Assembly (NCBI GenBank): GCA_963787005.1
Contig: CAWBBX010000016.1
Span: 1 to 64,000 of the forward strand
Length of the DNA: 64,000 bases
Source of the DNA: FEN-1297 sp963787005
GTDB taxonomy: Bacteria > Bacteroidota > Ignavibacteria > Ignavibacteriales > Ignavibacteriaceae
Reading direction: 5' to 3'
The notes below the pieces were generated by a model. That model was not told the DNA's origin and did not search any database. It saw nothing but the letters and a program-made list of their open reading frames with translations. Below, piece by piece: positions 27,656 through 37,487 of the stretch (position 1 is its first letter; every line of letters begins with the position of its first letter). Position numbers and translations under genes: made by a program.

Positions 27656-29336
27656 TTATTCGGGCCAAAGTTTTGAGATTTCGTCTTTCAAGCCGAGATA
27701 TTCCCATCTCATTAAAGCGATTGGAACATTGCCGTTTTGCATCATATAATCGTGGAATTTTTTCAGACTGAATTTATCACCCATCTTAACTTTTGCGTCC
27801 GCAATAAGTTTGAGAAGCTGGATCTTCCCGATCTGGTAAGATATGCCCTGCCCGGGCGTCTGCGCAAAGAATCCCGCCTCACCCTCGGCGCTTTCTTTAT
27901 CCATCGGCACAGTTTCGGCAAGATACTCTCCGGCCTTTTTAATATCATAATTGCCGAGAGCTAGATTTACATCTACATCCACGCGCAGCGCCCTTAAGCG
28001 CATAAACTTGTAGATAATTTCACGCGTGCGGGGACGATCTTGAAACAAGCCTAACTGCAGCATCATCTCTTCCAGATAAAAACCGATGCCTTCATTTGCT
28101 CCGGAGTCAAAATAATGTCTTCTGATGGGATCGATATTAGCCCATGAGCGGACAAGCTGAAAATAATGCCCCGGCACTCCTTCATGAATAATTATAGGTC
28201 TCGGATCCATTGCCGATGCTTTTGCGAAGAAGGGAAGCGACGGCGAGGGATCGGGTAAATACCTTACGCCGTCTTCTGTTAATCTTGTCGGCGAGGTAAA
28301 ATCATCCGTCTCGCCGATACCGGAAAGCGGCGCCACGTGAGCCGGCAACTTTCTGTCGACGTAATGCCGTACCCATGCGGGTACGGACATAATGTTTTTG
28401 TCCTTTATAAATTTCCGAATTGATTCCTCATCCTTTTTCTCCTGCTTTATCTGGTCTTCAACTGTTTTAAATATTTTTTCTTTCGGAATATTTTTATCGC
28501 GGACTGTTTCAAGCTCGTCGAACGCTACGGCGCGGTCCCATTCCATATGTCCCATTTTCAATAACTCTTCCGGTGTATAGGGCATTAAAGCTATGTTCTT
28601 CAGAAAATATTCGTATCCTTTCCTGCCAACACTGTAATGATTTGACATTTTACTTTTATTTGCGGTTAACCATTTGGCGTATGCTTCCAATGCCGCCGCC
28701 GCCGATTTTGTGGGGCCTCCAAGCTCATCCTTTAAAAGAATCCGGAAATATTTTATCAAGTGCAGCTTCGGTTTCATCAAGCTTTACTCCAATTTTATCG
28801 AGATTACCGAGGGCAATATCGGCGAATGCCTGCACGGGCTCGGTAAGATTTTCTTCGGCATCCTTAATTGTTTTGGGTATAGATTTTAATCTGATTATAA
28901 TATTTCGCGCTCTATCCGGGGTCATGGGTGTGCTGATTACAAGCAGATCGTAAACCGCGCCTACGGTTTGATATACATAAAAATCCGGGTCGCGCTCAGG
29001 GCGTTTTAATACGTTCAGCTCCCAGTTAATGCGCTCAACGGCAGAATGCAGAAGCAGGTAATCGACACTGTCGGATCTGCTCCAGCCTTCTTTCGAAATA
29101 TTATAAAGCTCTTCCTTAAAATCTAAATAAGCTTTATTGTATTTTTTAAGGGCCTGCGGGGAATAATCGGGCGCCCATTTATCGGGTCTCTCGACCCGCG
29201 GAATATCGTCCCCGGTGCACGGCTGTTCGGATGCCCGCCAAGCAAAAAATTTGCTGCCGAACGCCTGAAGTTCTCTATTCTGCTGGGGCAGTATAAATGT
29301 TGAAAATATTAAGATTATAAAGGCGGCTTTTTTCAT
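27656..29336 (-). CDS. DUF885-family metallopeptidase-like protein, split by a frameshift
   Basis: About 560 residues. A signal peptide (KKAAFIILIFSTFILPQQ) is followed by an all-helical region up to DKIFPDSFK, where an indel near 28,735 interrupts the frame. It continues DELGGPTKSAAAALEAYAKWL. The diagnostic motif is IIIHEGVPGHYFQL, an HExxxxH-type metal site typical of DUF885, with EGIGFYLEEMML downstream supplying a further acidic ligand. The C-terminus contains ETVPMDKESAEGEAGFFAQTPGQGISYQIGK, conserved in the family. It is likely a secreted or periplasmic zinc carboxypeptidase-like enzyme; the substrate is unknown. It lies between a repeat array and the divergent coiled-coil gene. Confidence 0.88.
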
Positions 29337-29484
29337 ATATTTCTTTCCGAATTGGTGGTTTTAAGCAGTGATTTCCGCAAGAAACTTATTCATAAGTTAA
29401 TAAATTCCGATGCAATTAATCACTAAACCAAAACGCATTTTTTTTCGATGATTAATTCCTTCAAAAAAGGGGCCTAAACCGAAT

Positions 29485-29511
29485 TAAATAAATTTAACGT
29501 TTCTCCGATAA
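29485..29511 (+). promoter_or_regulatory. Sigma-28 (FliA)-type promoter
   Basis: TAAATAAA at 29,485-29,492 and TCCGATAA at 29,504-29,511, 11 bases apart, match the consensus TAAA...-N11-GCCGATAA closely. It lies 62 bases before the ATG at 29573. The flagellin gene has the same motif, so the gene below may belong to the flagellar late-class regulon. Confidence 0.6.
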
Positions 29512-29572
29512 TGAACTGTGTGTGTGCTAAGACTATGACTAATTAACGGACAATTAAAATTTTTTGGGTCGA

Positions 29573-31417
29573 ATGGAACCTCAAGAAGAAATATTTATTG
29601 ACGATTCGCGCGATACCGCGGTAGCCGATATGCTTGTGGCAAGGTACAGAAACCTTTCCAAAGAGTTCTTTATGTCCGAGCCGAAGATAGAAATAAACTA
29701 TGCCGAGACGATCAAGGAAAACGCTAAGGGATTGAGCTATGTTTATCCGGAACACCTAAGTGAGATTTTTATAAGGTACGAGGAAGCGCCGCTTTTCTGG
29801 ATTATCAACAATCCCATAATTAAGTCACTGGAAGATTTTAATAAAGCATACAGTTCCAAGATTGTGGGGATGGACAGCTACAGGCAAATTAAGGAATTCT
29901 ACACGAAGTGGGCGATCATCGGTTCGGAGAATGAGAAAAGATATTTTGCTAACTCCGCTATTAACGATATAGAGAAGAAAACAGGCAGAACTAATTTTCT
30001 CACGCTTTTGTTCTACTCGACGATTCTTTCCTACGAGAAGCTTATGTTCAATCCCGGTCAAGCGCTAGAGATCCTCGAAAAGACAAGAGAACTTTTAACT
30101 AATCTAAAGCTTGACGATAACAGGAAAGAATATGTTAAGTATCTCATAAGTCTTTATTCGGGATTCCTTTACCTAAACGATAAAAATTCGGAGATAGCCT
30201 TTAATTATTTCACCGATGCGCTTACCATCAAGCCGGACGGAATTACCGCAAAATTTTATCTTCTTCTTACCGGAGTACAGCTTAACAGGGTGCAGGACGC
30301 CAAAGACCTTGTTGCCGAGATATTTGATTACGATCTCAAGAGACTCGAATTCGCCGTAAGCATAAACAATCTTTCTATGTTCGGATACTTGCTTGATAAT
30401 CCGGTCTTCGGGAATTTCTTTAAGTATTACGAATTTTCTTCCGTCTCCGATGTTATCGAAAATTTCCTGATTGACAAGAGAGGCCCTATGGAGTTTATAG
30501 GCCAGGAAATAAAAGCTAAGGTGCAGACCTTTAAGACCTTGAAAGTAGAACCCTATTTCGATGAGGAAATGAGCAACGTTATGGGTTTCCTCGATTCTTT
30601 TATCCAAAAATTCGCTGAAAATAAAAACCTGCTTTGCCTGGCGGCCTCAACGGGTGTAAAGCAGAAATTTGTCGAAACGGTTGAAAAAATATTGACAATA
30701 ATAAGGCAAAAGCACGCTTTGGAAATAAAGAATAAGCTTAAGATTTACGATAAAGAACTTTATCAAAAACATCAGACGATAGAGAGCCTTCAGAAAGATC
30801 TTGAAGTTTTTAAAGTGAAGCTGCAGGAAAAACTGGAAAGTTCCATCCACTCGATTGAGAAAAGAACAGCCGACAGTGTTGCTATACTCGAGAACAGGAT
30901 CAATAATATTTATAAAGTACACAAACTTAATCCCCGGGTCGCTTTCGGGAATGCGATGACGTATAATTTTATCCTTTCCATTACCGTCTTTCTGATGGGA
31001 GGCTGCGCGGGTTATTCAAACAATTATCTCGGCGATATCTGGAGATTCAATAACGTAATGTCGGTAATAATTGTATCCGGTATAAAGTGGGGCGGGCTCA
31101 CTTTTGCGGTGGGACTGATAATTTCATTAGTAGTGGCCGGCTTGGCCTTGATGGAAGGCGCAAACCAGAAACAGAGACTGATGCAGACAATTACGGCGCT
31201 TAAGAACGAAAAGGAAAGACAGACCGAGTATCTGAAAAAAGATGCGGTAATGAACGAAAAGACGATGACCGAACGGACGAATAAAGGCATAGAAGAGGCG
31301 AAAAAGTCTATAGTGGAATTAACCGCCGAAAAGGAACAGGAAGAGAATCGTTTAAAAGAGGCGGCTTCAGAAGGAATGGCCGCCGAAACAAACCCGCTGC
31401 AGGCACTTATCGGGTAA
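29573..31417 (+). CDS. Unrecognised membrane protein: helical repeats, coiled coil, two TM segments
   Basis: 614 residues from ATG 29573 (MEPQEEIF); a TTG three codons upstream is possible. I do not recognise a family. Residues 1-120 are mixed and charged. Residues about 150-290 look like TPR-type helices (LILEKTRELLTNLKLDDN, YFTDALTIKPDGITAKFYLL). Residues 380-450 are a coiled coil (HQTIESLQKDLEVFKVKLQ). Two hydrophobic helices follow (NFILSITVFLMGGCAGYS and WGGLTFAVGLIISLVVAGLAL), then a second, strongly charged coiled coil (LMQTITALKNEKERQTEYLK) to the C-terminus. The layout suggests an inner-membrane scaffold. A sigma-28-type promoter precedes it, and the glycosylation island starts 124 bases after its stop, so a role in flagellar assembly or flagellin modification is inferred. 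Confidence 0.75.
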   Translation: MEPQEEIFIDDSRDTAVADMLVARYRNLSKEFFMSEPKIEINYAETIKENAKGLSYVYPEHLSEIFIRYEEAPLFWIINNPIIKSLEDFNKAYSSKIVGMDSYRQIKEFYTKWAIIGSENEKRYFANSAINDIEKKTGRTNFLTLLFYSTILSYEKLMFNPGQALEILEKTRELLTNLKLDDNRKEYVKYLISLYSGFLYLNDKNSEIAFNYFTDALTIKPDGITAKFYLLLTGVQLNRVQDAKDLVAEIFDYDLKRLEFAVSINNLSMFGYLLDNPVFGNFFKYYEFSSVSDVIENFLIDKRGPMEFIGQEIKAKVQTFKTLKVEPYFDEEMSNVMGFLDSFIQKFAENKNLLCLAASTGVKQKFVETVEKILTIIRQKHALEIKNKLKIYDKELYQKHQTIESLQKDLEVFKVKLQEKLESSIHSIEKRTADSVAILENRINNIYKVHKLNPRVAFGNAMTYNFILSITVFLMGGCAGYSNNYLGDIWRFNNVMSVIIVSGIKWGGLTFAVGLIISLVVAGLALMEGANQKQRLMQTITALKNEKERQTEYLKKDAVMNEKTMTERTNKGIEEAKKSIVELTAEKEQEENRLKEAASEGMAAETNPLQALIG

Positions 31418-31436
31418 TTTTCCCATCATTTAAATT

Positions 31437-31527
31437 GGCTGTAATTAGCCAACCTTCCAAATAAATTCAATCCGATATCATAAATCATGCAATAATCGGC
31501 TTTTATCTATGTGGCATATTTTTAGTA
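31437..31527 (+). promoter_or_regulatory. Putative sigma-54 promoter with upstream palindrome (weak)
   Basis: GGCTGTAATTAGCC at 31,437-31,450 is followed 75 bases later by TGGCATATTTTTAGTA (31,512-31,527), a GG-N10-GT pattern similar to the -24/-12 element but with a mismatch in the -12 box. The same palindrome and spacing occurs at 34,866/34,940. The -12 box lies only about 15 bases before the glf ATG, so the leader would be unusually short. Confidence 0.3.
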
Positions 31528-31540
31528 TAGATGAGAAATT

Positions 31541-32692
31541 ATGCCGCATAAAATTGATTATTTAATAGTAGGTTCCGGTTTAACCGGAGGAACCATTGCC
31601 CGACTGCTTAAAGACAGCGGACGAGAAGTAATTATTCTGGAAAGACGCTCTCATCTTGGCGGCAACGTACACGATCATTTTCATCCCTCGGGAATAAGAA
31701 TTCATACCTACGGGCCTCACTACTTCAGAACGAACTCGGAAAATATTTGGGAATTCGTAAACAGGTTCTCAGGTTTTTATGAATACGAGGCCGCACTGAA
31801 AAGTTTGGTCGACGGCAATTTTGAAAACTGGCCGATTGCAGGGAGCTACATTGCAAGAACTGTGGGGAAGAAATGGTCGGCCCCTTTCAAAGGTGACCCA
31901 TCAAATTTTGAGGAAGCGTCCTTAAAAATTATGCCCGATCTAATTTATAAAAAGTTTGTAAAAGGCTATACCGAAAAACAATGGGGAGTGCAGGCAAAAA
32001 GCCTGTCGCCCGATCTGGCAAAAAGATTCGACGTTAGAGAGGACGACGAGCCGCGTTTAATGAGACATAAGCATCAGGGTATTCCGGCAGACGGCTACGC
32101 CGCATTTACACGTAATTTAGTCGAAGGAATTCCCGTAATCTTAAATTTCGATTATCTGCGTAACAGGGAGATGTTTGATGTAAAAAAGAAATTAATATTT
32201 ACCGGACCCATTGACGAGTTCTTTAATTTTGAGTACGGGAGGCTGGAATACAGGGGGCAGAAAAGAGAACATACTTATTTTGATAATAAGGGATTTTACC
32301 AGCCTTGCGGACAAGTTAATTATCCAATGCGAGAACAGGGCGACCACATAAGAATTCTTGAGTGGAAACATATGCTGCCCCAGGAATTCTCAAATAAGAT
32401 GAAGGGAACTGTAATAACCAAAGAGTTCCCTTTTTCTCCCAATAAACCAAATGATTATGAGTACCCTTTCCCCAGCGAAAGAAACCAAATTTTATATAAA
32501 AAATATGAAAGTAAGGCTATAGCCGATCCGAATCTAATAATCTGCGGGAGGCTCGGGGAATACCGGTATTACGATATGGATCAAGCCATTGCAAGGGCGA
32601 TGAAAATTGCAAATAAGATAATTGAAAGAGATTATGATAAAGAAAAAAGTTTCCGTTCTCGTTTATCTGCACAACAACTTCAACACCATTGA
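31541..32692 (+). CDS. glf: UDP-galactopyranose mutase
   Basis: 383 residues, cytosolic flavoprotein converting UDP-galactopyranose to UDP-galactofuranose. The N-terminal FAD-binding motif is YLIVGSGLTGGTIARLL, with ILERRSHLGGNVHDHF. The substrate/flavin region FHPSGIRIHTYGPHYFRTN is conserved. YTEKQWGVQAKSLSPDLAKR, IPADGYAAFTRNLV and the C-terminal GRLGEYRYYDMDQAIARAM fit the family. Length is normal. The predicted C-terminus overlaps the start of the following gene by about 59 bases, more than usual, so the last 15-20 residues may be altered by an indel. It opens the glycosylation island and implies galactofuranose in a glycan made here. Confidence 0.93.
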   Translation: MPHKIDYLIVGSGLTGGTIARLLKDSGREVIILERRSHLGGNVHDHFHPSGIRIHTYGPHYFRTNSENIWEFVNRFSGFYEYEAALKSLVDGNFENWPIAGSYIARTVGKKWSAPFKGDPSNFEEASLKIMPDLIYKKFVKGYTEKQWGVQAKSLSPDLAKRFDVREDDEPRLMRHKHQGIPADGYAAFTRNLVEGIPVILNFDYLRNREMFDVKKKLIFTGPIDEFFNFEYGRLEYRGQKREHTYFDNKGFYQPCGQVNYPMREQGDHIRILEWKHMLPQEFSNKMKGTVITKEFPFSPNKPNDYEYPFPSERNQILYKKYESKAIADPNLIICGRLGEYRYYDMDQAIARAMKIANKIIERDYDKEKSFRSRLSAQQLQHH

Positions 32693-34871
32693 CGCCTGCT
32701 TAAACTCCATATTCGATAAATCGGGGGATATAGAAAAGGAAGTTATTGTAATTGACGACGGCTCAACCGACGGAAGCCGGGAACTATTAAAGCGTTTTCA
32801 CAACATAAGCGCAGTGAGACACGAGTTTTTGGGTATCGTTAAATCTGTCAACCTCCAATTGGATAATATAGGAGATAACGATCTTGTCAGAATCAGCGGC
32901 GATGTAATTATTAAATCGGATAATTGGCTGGAGCGGCTGCAAAGTACGGCCTATAAAAGCGAAGAAACCGGAATTGTAGGAGCGCGACTTTTATTTGCGG
33001 ACGACACAATTGAAACCGACGGACGTATTTTTATAAGCGGTCTCGGATACGCGGAAAACCATGTTAATCTAAACGCTTTTAATCCTAATAGCAATTCCTC
33101 TAAAACTGTTGAAACTGACTCGGTAAGCAGCTCTCTCTGCTACTATAAAAACGAAACGATAAAGAAAAACGGTCTATTTGACGAAAATTATTTCCCTCTT
33201 TACACCGAAGACGACGATTATTGTATCACCTCCAGGAAAAACGGTTATTCCGTAGTAACCGACACTTCGGTTCAAGCATATCATTTCATCAGTGCAAAAT
33301 CACCCTCGGCCGAAGTTCTGCCTGAGAGCGGACAGAATTTTGAGTCGGTCCTGTTAGGGGGAAAAAGGCTCATTCAAAACGAGCATTTTAAATATTGGAA
33401 AAACAAATGGGGCTGGGATCCGGCGTATCCCGATCTTCATCTTATAAGAGAACTTTACGGCGGTACAAAAATATGCTGGAGCATCGGCGAACGACTGAAA
33501 TTCGGTGTTACGGAAGAGTATCCGTCTGTTGATGTATGCGTGGTTACGATGAATAATCTTAAGCTGCTTAAGAGGATGATGGACAGCCTTGCGGAAACCG
33601 ATTATCCGTCAGAGAAAATAAAAGTGTACGTAACCGATAACGGAAGCAGGGACGGCACGATAGAATATTTAAAGGGATTAAGCACCGGATTTCCTTTTGA
33701 AGTTTACAACGATTTTCTTCCCGTTAACAGCGGCGTTTCGTACGGGTTAAACCTAGCGGTTGTAAAGGGAAGCGGGGATCTGGTGGCAAGACTGGATGAC
33801 GACATTGTTCTTCCGTCCGAGTGGCTTAAAGAATTGGTAAAGGTAATACAAAAGCGGCCTTACTGCGGTATGGCCGGACCGAAGATTCTAAACGACAACG
33901 AAGGCAGAACAATCCAATGCTCCGATTTTCGGATTTATCCTAATTACAATGCGCATGAAAACGAAATCGACAACGGGCAGGCGGATTATATAAGTCGGAC
34001 AACTCATATAAAAGGCTGCTGCAATCTTTACCGGAGAGATGTTTTTAATAACTGCGGATTGTTCGATATAAGATACAGTCCTTCACAATTCGACGACCCC
34101 GATCATCAAATAAAATTACTGCAGAGAGGTTACGAAATTATATACAACGGTCGTGTGGGAGTGGTACATAAGCTGAACAGTGGAGTAAACGCTTCGTCCG
34201 CCGGCATAAGCAACATGCAGGCAAATCAGCAGAAGCTTTACGGCAAGTGGGGAGGGGATGTATTTGTAATACTTGATAAAGCATTGGAAGAATCGCTTGA
34301 GGGAAGATACATCGATCTCGAAAAACCTATGCGGCCCGGCGGAAAACATACTTTTGAAAAGGGTAATTTTTCATACAACGCTGAGTTTCTTAAAGCATCC
34401 GAAGGAGTTATTAATTTTAACGCGGTAAATAAAAATGATCTGGAAACTTACATCGTTTCGCTGCTAAACTGGGTTCTGCCGTTATTCAAATCGGCAAACA
34501 TGGCCGCGCCGCTGCGGCATCTTCACTCTATTTTAAATCTTAAGCCGTACTTCATACAAACATACCTGCTCTTATACATCGCTTACTACAGACTCGGGGA
34601 GATTGAAAAAGCGGGGCATTTTAAAGAGCTTCTTCGGATGTTGAGCGAAAAAGAGATATCAAAGCTCGGCGATCAGCTGGACTCGGAAAATAACGAAGAA
34701 CTTAGAGAGACGTTTTCTCAATTTACTCGTCTGCTCGCAAAGCACCCGCTCGAAAAGATAATAGAGCATCTGGTTCTGGAGAACAGCGTGGAAAAGGCAG
34801 AATTTGTTTTTCAATTATTATCCGTAAAGGGTACCGAAGCACGGCGGCCGGCTGAAGTTTTGATTGGCTAA
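32634..34871 (+). CDS. Two-domain family 2 glycosyltransferase
   Basis: About 745 residues from ATG 32634 (MIKKKVSVLVYLHNN). The first GT-A domain covers residues 1-260: VSVLVYLHNNFNTIDACLNS, VIVIDDGSTDGS, the DxD-like FPLYTEDDDYCI. The second covers 300-560: VDVCVVTMNNLKLLKRMMDS, VYVTDNGSRDGTIEYL, then ARLDDDIVLPSEWL (DDD metal site) and FDIRYSPSQFDDPDHQI. The C-terminus (about 620-740) is helical and TPR-like (LLLYIAYYRLGEIEKAGHFKEL). It overlaps glf, so they are co-transcribed. Acceptors and donors cannot be told; given the island it probably builds the flagellin glycan. Confidence 0.85.
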   Translation: MIKKKVSVLVYLHNNFNTIDACLNSIFDKSGDIEKEVIVIDDGSTDGSRELLKRFHNISAVRHEFLGIVKSVNLQLDNIGDNDLVRISGDVIIKSDNWLERLQSTAYKSEETGIVGARLLFADDTIETDGRIFISGLGYAENHVNLNAFNPNSNSSKTVETDSVSSSLCYYKNETIKKNGLFDENYFPLYTEDDDYCITSRKNGYSVVTDTSVQAYHFISAKSPSAEVLPESGQNFESVLLGGKRLIQNEHFKYWKNKWGWDPAYPDLHLIRELYGGTKICWSIGERLKFGVTEEYPSVDVCVVTMNNLKLLKRMMDSLAETDYPSEKIKVYVTDNGSRDGTIEYLKGLSTGFPFEVYNDFLPVNSGVSYGLNLAVVKGSGDLVARLDDDIVLPSEWLKELVKVIQKRPYCGMAGPKILNDNEGRTIQCSDFRIYPNYNAHENEIDNGQADYISRTTHIKGCCNLYRRDVFNNCGLFDIRYSPSQFDDPDHQIKLLQRGYEIIYNGRVGVVHKLNSGVNASSAGISNMQANQQKLYGKWGGDVFVILDKALEESLEGRYIDLEKPMRPGGKHTFEKGNFSYNAEFLKASEGVINFNAVNKNDLETYIVSLLNWVLPLFKSANMAAPLRHLHSILNLKPYFIQTYLLLYIAYYRLGEIEKAGHFKELLRMLSEKEISKLGDQLDSENNEELRETFSQFTRLLAKHPLEKIIEHLVLENSVEKAEFVFQLLSVKGTEARRPAEVLIG

Positions 34872-34955
34872 AATTAGCCATATTTAGATAAAACGCCAAT
34901 TTTGACCTTCAAAACGACCTAAATTCCGCGAAAATCCCATGGCATAAATTTAGCA
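34866..34955 (+). promoter_or_regulatory. Putative sigma-54 promoter with upstream palindrome
   Basis: GGCTAAAATTAGCC (34,866-34,879, overlapping the stop of the previous gene) lies 74 bases before TGGCATAAATTTAGCA (34,940-34,955). The GG-N10-GC pattern matches -24/-12 elements, with one mismatch in the -12 box (TTAGCA for TTTGCA). It stands 38 bases before the remnant gene at 34,993 and 140 bases before pseB. Confidence 0.42.
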
Positions 34956-34992
34956 TCACTTCCCGCAACATTAAATAATAGTGTTCAAACGT

Positions 34993-35082
34993 ATGAAAGT
35001 AGTAATCTTAGCGGGGGGCTTCGGAACAAGGATCAGCGAAGAATCGCATCTTAAGCCCAAACCTATGATTGCTTATTCTTAA
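34993..35082 (+). pseudogene. N-terminal remnant of glucose-1-phosphate cytidylyltransferase (rfbF-like)
   Basis: A 29-residue frame beginning MKVVILAGGFGTRISEE and continuing SHLKPKPMI. This is the nucleotide-binding start of RfbF-type sugar-phosphate cytidylyltransferases (G-G-F-G-T-R-I-S-E-E, K-P-K-P-M). After PMI the sequence ends in AYS and a stop, and nothing like the rest of the enzyme (about 230 residues) follows. It is therefore a truncated leftover at the left end of the pse cluster, just before pseB. It may mark the border where one sugar-nucleotide cassette replaced another. Confidence 0.85.
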
Positions 35083-35094
35083 AAGAAGTTAAAT

Positions 35095-36132
35095 ATGCTT
35101 AATAATAAAACAATTTTAGTAACCGGCGGTACTGGTTCATTTGGTCAAGATTTCATAAAGACAGTATTCGAAAAATATGAGCCGAGAAAGGTAATTGTAT
35201 TTAGTCGGGATGAATTGAAGCAATATGAAATGCAAAATTCAGAACCGTTTTATACATATTATAACCAGGGTAAAATGAGGTTTTTTATCGGTGATGTAAG
35301 AGATCAGAGCCGGTTAGAGAGAGCATTTGAAACCGTGGATATAGTTATTCATGCCGCCGCTCTGAAGCAGGTCCCAGCCGCCGAATATAATCCGTTCGAG
35401 GTAATAAAGACGAATATTATCGGCGGACAAAATGTTATTGAAGCTGCTTTAAATAATAATGTTCAAAAGGTAATTGCACTAAGTACGGATAAAGCCGCTG
35501 CGCCAATTAATTTATACGGAGCTACCAAATTAGCTTCGGATAAGCTGTTTATTGCGGCGAATAACTTTCGAGGAAATCGAAACATAAAACTATCAGTTGT
35601 TCGTTACGGAAACGTGATGGGAAGTAGAGGATCGGTTATACCTTTCTTTCTAAAAAAAAGACTAGACGGAATATTGCCAATTACACATAAAGATATGACG
35701 AGATTTAATATTACCATTAAACAAGGTGTAAATTTTGTATTGGACAGTTTAGATAGAATGTGGGGGGGGGAGCTTTTTGTTCCCAAAATTCCGTCTTATA
35801 AAATTATAGATGTGGCAAAAGCTGTTGATGGTAATTGCGAGATAAAAGAGATAGGGATAAGACCCGGTGAAAAACTTCATGAAGAAATGATAACCTCTAC
35901 TGATTCACTTAACACTATTGAATTTAAGGATTACTTCGTAATATTACCTGCAACAAAACTATGGGATATAGATAAATTCAGATCAGAAAGTAACGGGATG
36001 GAAGGGCGCTTCTGCGAACCGGGATATAGTTATAACAGCGGAAATAACAGTGTCTTTTTATCGGTTGATGAACTAAGGGAACTCATATCAAATCATATTA
36101 TGGATACCGAGGAGGTAGTGTACGGTGATTAA
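35095..36132 (+). CDS. pseB: UDP-GlcNAc 4,6-dehydratase (inverting), PseB
   Basis: 345 residues, SDR fold, first step of pseudaminic acid synthesis. The NAD(P) motif is ILVTGGTGSFGQDF. The PseB signature VIVFSRDELKQYEMQ, DVRDQSRLERAFETVDIVIHAAALKQVPAAEYNPFE and ALSTDKAAAPINLYGATKLASDK are present, with the Y-x-x-x-K catalytic pair in LYGATK. The enzyme converts UDP-GlcNAc to UDP-2-acetamido-2,6-dideoxy-L-arabino-hexos-4-ulose and usually works with PseC, encoded 84 bases downstream. No hydrophobic N-terminal extension is present, as expected for PseB and unlike membrane dehydratases. It begins the pseudaminate operon. Confidence 0.93.
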   Translation: MLNNKTILVTGGTGSFGQDFIKTVFEKYEPRKVIVFSRDELKQYEMQNSEPFYTYYNQGKMRFFIGDVRDQSRLERAFETVDIVIHAAALKQVPAAEYNPFEVIKTNIIGGQNVIEAALNNNVQKVIALSTDKAAAPINLYGATKLASDKLFIAANNFRGNRNIKLSVVRYGNVMGSRGSVIPFFLKKRLDGILPITHKDMTRFNITIKQGVNFVLDSLDRMWGGELFVPKIPSYKIIDVAKAVDGNCEIKEIGIRPGEKLHEEMITSTDSLNTIEFKDYFVILPATKLWDIDKFRSESNGMEGRFCEPGYSYNSGNNSVFLSVDELRELISNHIMDTEEVVYGD

Positions 36133-36216
36133 AACTCGAATTTCAATTAGTGAATTAACAGTAGCTTTTGAATAAAATTTTGAGCAAAAAACAACACTTC
36201 TTAAGATTTATCGCTA

Positions 36217-37380
36217 ATGCAAATCAATAAAAAGATACCTTATGGTAAACAAGATATTACGGAAGAGGACATAAAAGCTGTAACTGAAGTATTACGTTCG
36301 GAAATGCTTACTCAAGGTCCCAGAGTTAAAGAATTTGAAAATAATTTTGCAGATTATGTTGGGGCAAAGTATGCGGTTGCTGTTTCTAATGGAACAGCAG
36401 CCTTACATTTAGCAGCAAAAGCGATGGGGGTTAAACCGGGCGATAAAATAATTACTAGTCCGATTACATTTGTAGCTACTGCAAATTCCGTAAGATATTG
36501 CGGTGGGGAGGTTGTCTTTGCTGATATTGATCCAGAAACCTATTTGTTGGATATCGACAAAGTAGAAAGTATTCTTCAATTATCTCCTAAAGGGACGTAT
36601 CAAGGAATAATTCCTATAGACTTTTCCGGCAGAGCAGTTAATCTAGAAGAGTTTAGAAAGTTAGCGGATGAATACGGTATGTGGCTGATTGAGGATTCGG
36701 CACATGCACCAGGCGGGTATTTTAACGATAGCAACAATGAGTATCAATTTTGTGGTAACGGAAGATATGCCGACTTAGCCATTTTCTCCTTTCATCCTGT
36801 TAAACATATAACCTCCGGTGAAGGGGGAATGATTACAACTAATAATGAAGAATATTACAAACATTTATTGAATTTAAGAACTCATGGCATTCAACAAGAT
36901 TTTAGCCGAAACATATACGCTGATAAATTGTGGTATTATGAAATGCAAGAACTTGGGTTTAATTACCGTATTTCGGATATCCATGCAGCGTTAGGTGTCA
37001 GCCAGCTCAAACGAGCCGACTTCGGATTAAAAAGAAGACGTGAGATAGCAGCTAAATATTTTAACACATTCAATGAGTCGTCATATGTAATCAGGCAAAG
37101 TGGAATTGTTGATGGGCATGCTTATCATCTTTATGTGCTTGAGGTTGAGCACAGACAGGAGCTTCACTCGTATTTACGAGAAAATAATATTTTCGCTCAA
37201 ATTCACTATATCCCGGTTCACTTAATGCCGTATTACAGAAATCTGGGCTGGAAGCCGGGGGATTTTCCAAATTCGGAAAATTATTATTCGAATTGTATCA
37301 GCATTCCCATATATCCCGGTTTATCGAATGAAGAGCAAGAATTTGTGATAAATAAAATAAAAGAATTTTACAACGAATAA
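36217..37380 (+). CDS. pseC: UDP-4-amino-4,6-dideoxy-L-AltNAc aminotransferase, PseC
   Basis: 387 residues, PLP-dependent DegT/DnrJ/EryC1-fold enzyme. The N-terminus KIPYGKQDITEEDIKAVTEVLRSEMLTQGP is diagnostic of PseC. The PLP site is ADLAIFSFHPVKHITSGEGG, with the Schiff-base lysine in PVKHI. Other conserved regions are AVSNGTAALHLAAKAMGV and MQELGFNYRISDIHAALGVSQL. It aminates the C4 keto sugar made by PseB. Length is normal. An 84-base gap separates it from pseB. It is cytosolic. Confidence 0.93.
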   Translation: MQINKKIPYGKQDITEEDIKAVTEVLRSEMLTQGPRVKEFENNFADYVGAKYAVAVSNGTAALHLAAKAMGVKPGDKIITSPITFVATANSVRYCGGEVVFADIDPETYLLDIDKVESILQLSPKGTYQGIIPIDFSGRAVNLEEFRKLADEYGMWLIEDSAHAPGGYFNDSNNEYQFCGNGRYADLAIFSFHPVKHITSGEGGMITTNNEEYYKHLLNLRTHGIQQDFSRNIYADKLWYYEMQELGFNYRISDIHAALGVSQLKRADFGLKRRREIAAKYFNTFNESSYVIRQSGIVDGHAYHLYVLEVEHRQELHSYLRENNIFAQIHYIPVHLMPYYRNLGWKPGDFPNSENYYSNCISIPIYPGLSNEEQEFVINKIKEFYNE

Positions 37381-37487
37381 TACTGACCGGAAAATTTATA
37401 ATAGCTTAATCAAAAGTTATGAATATATATAGGTTGATATTTGGAAAATATAATTATACCGGCCAGCCCATTTTTTGAGGATATTAA

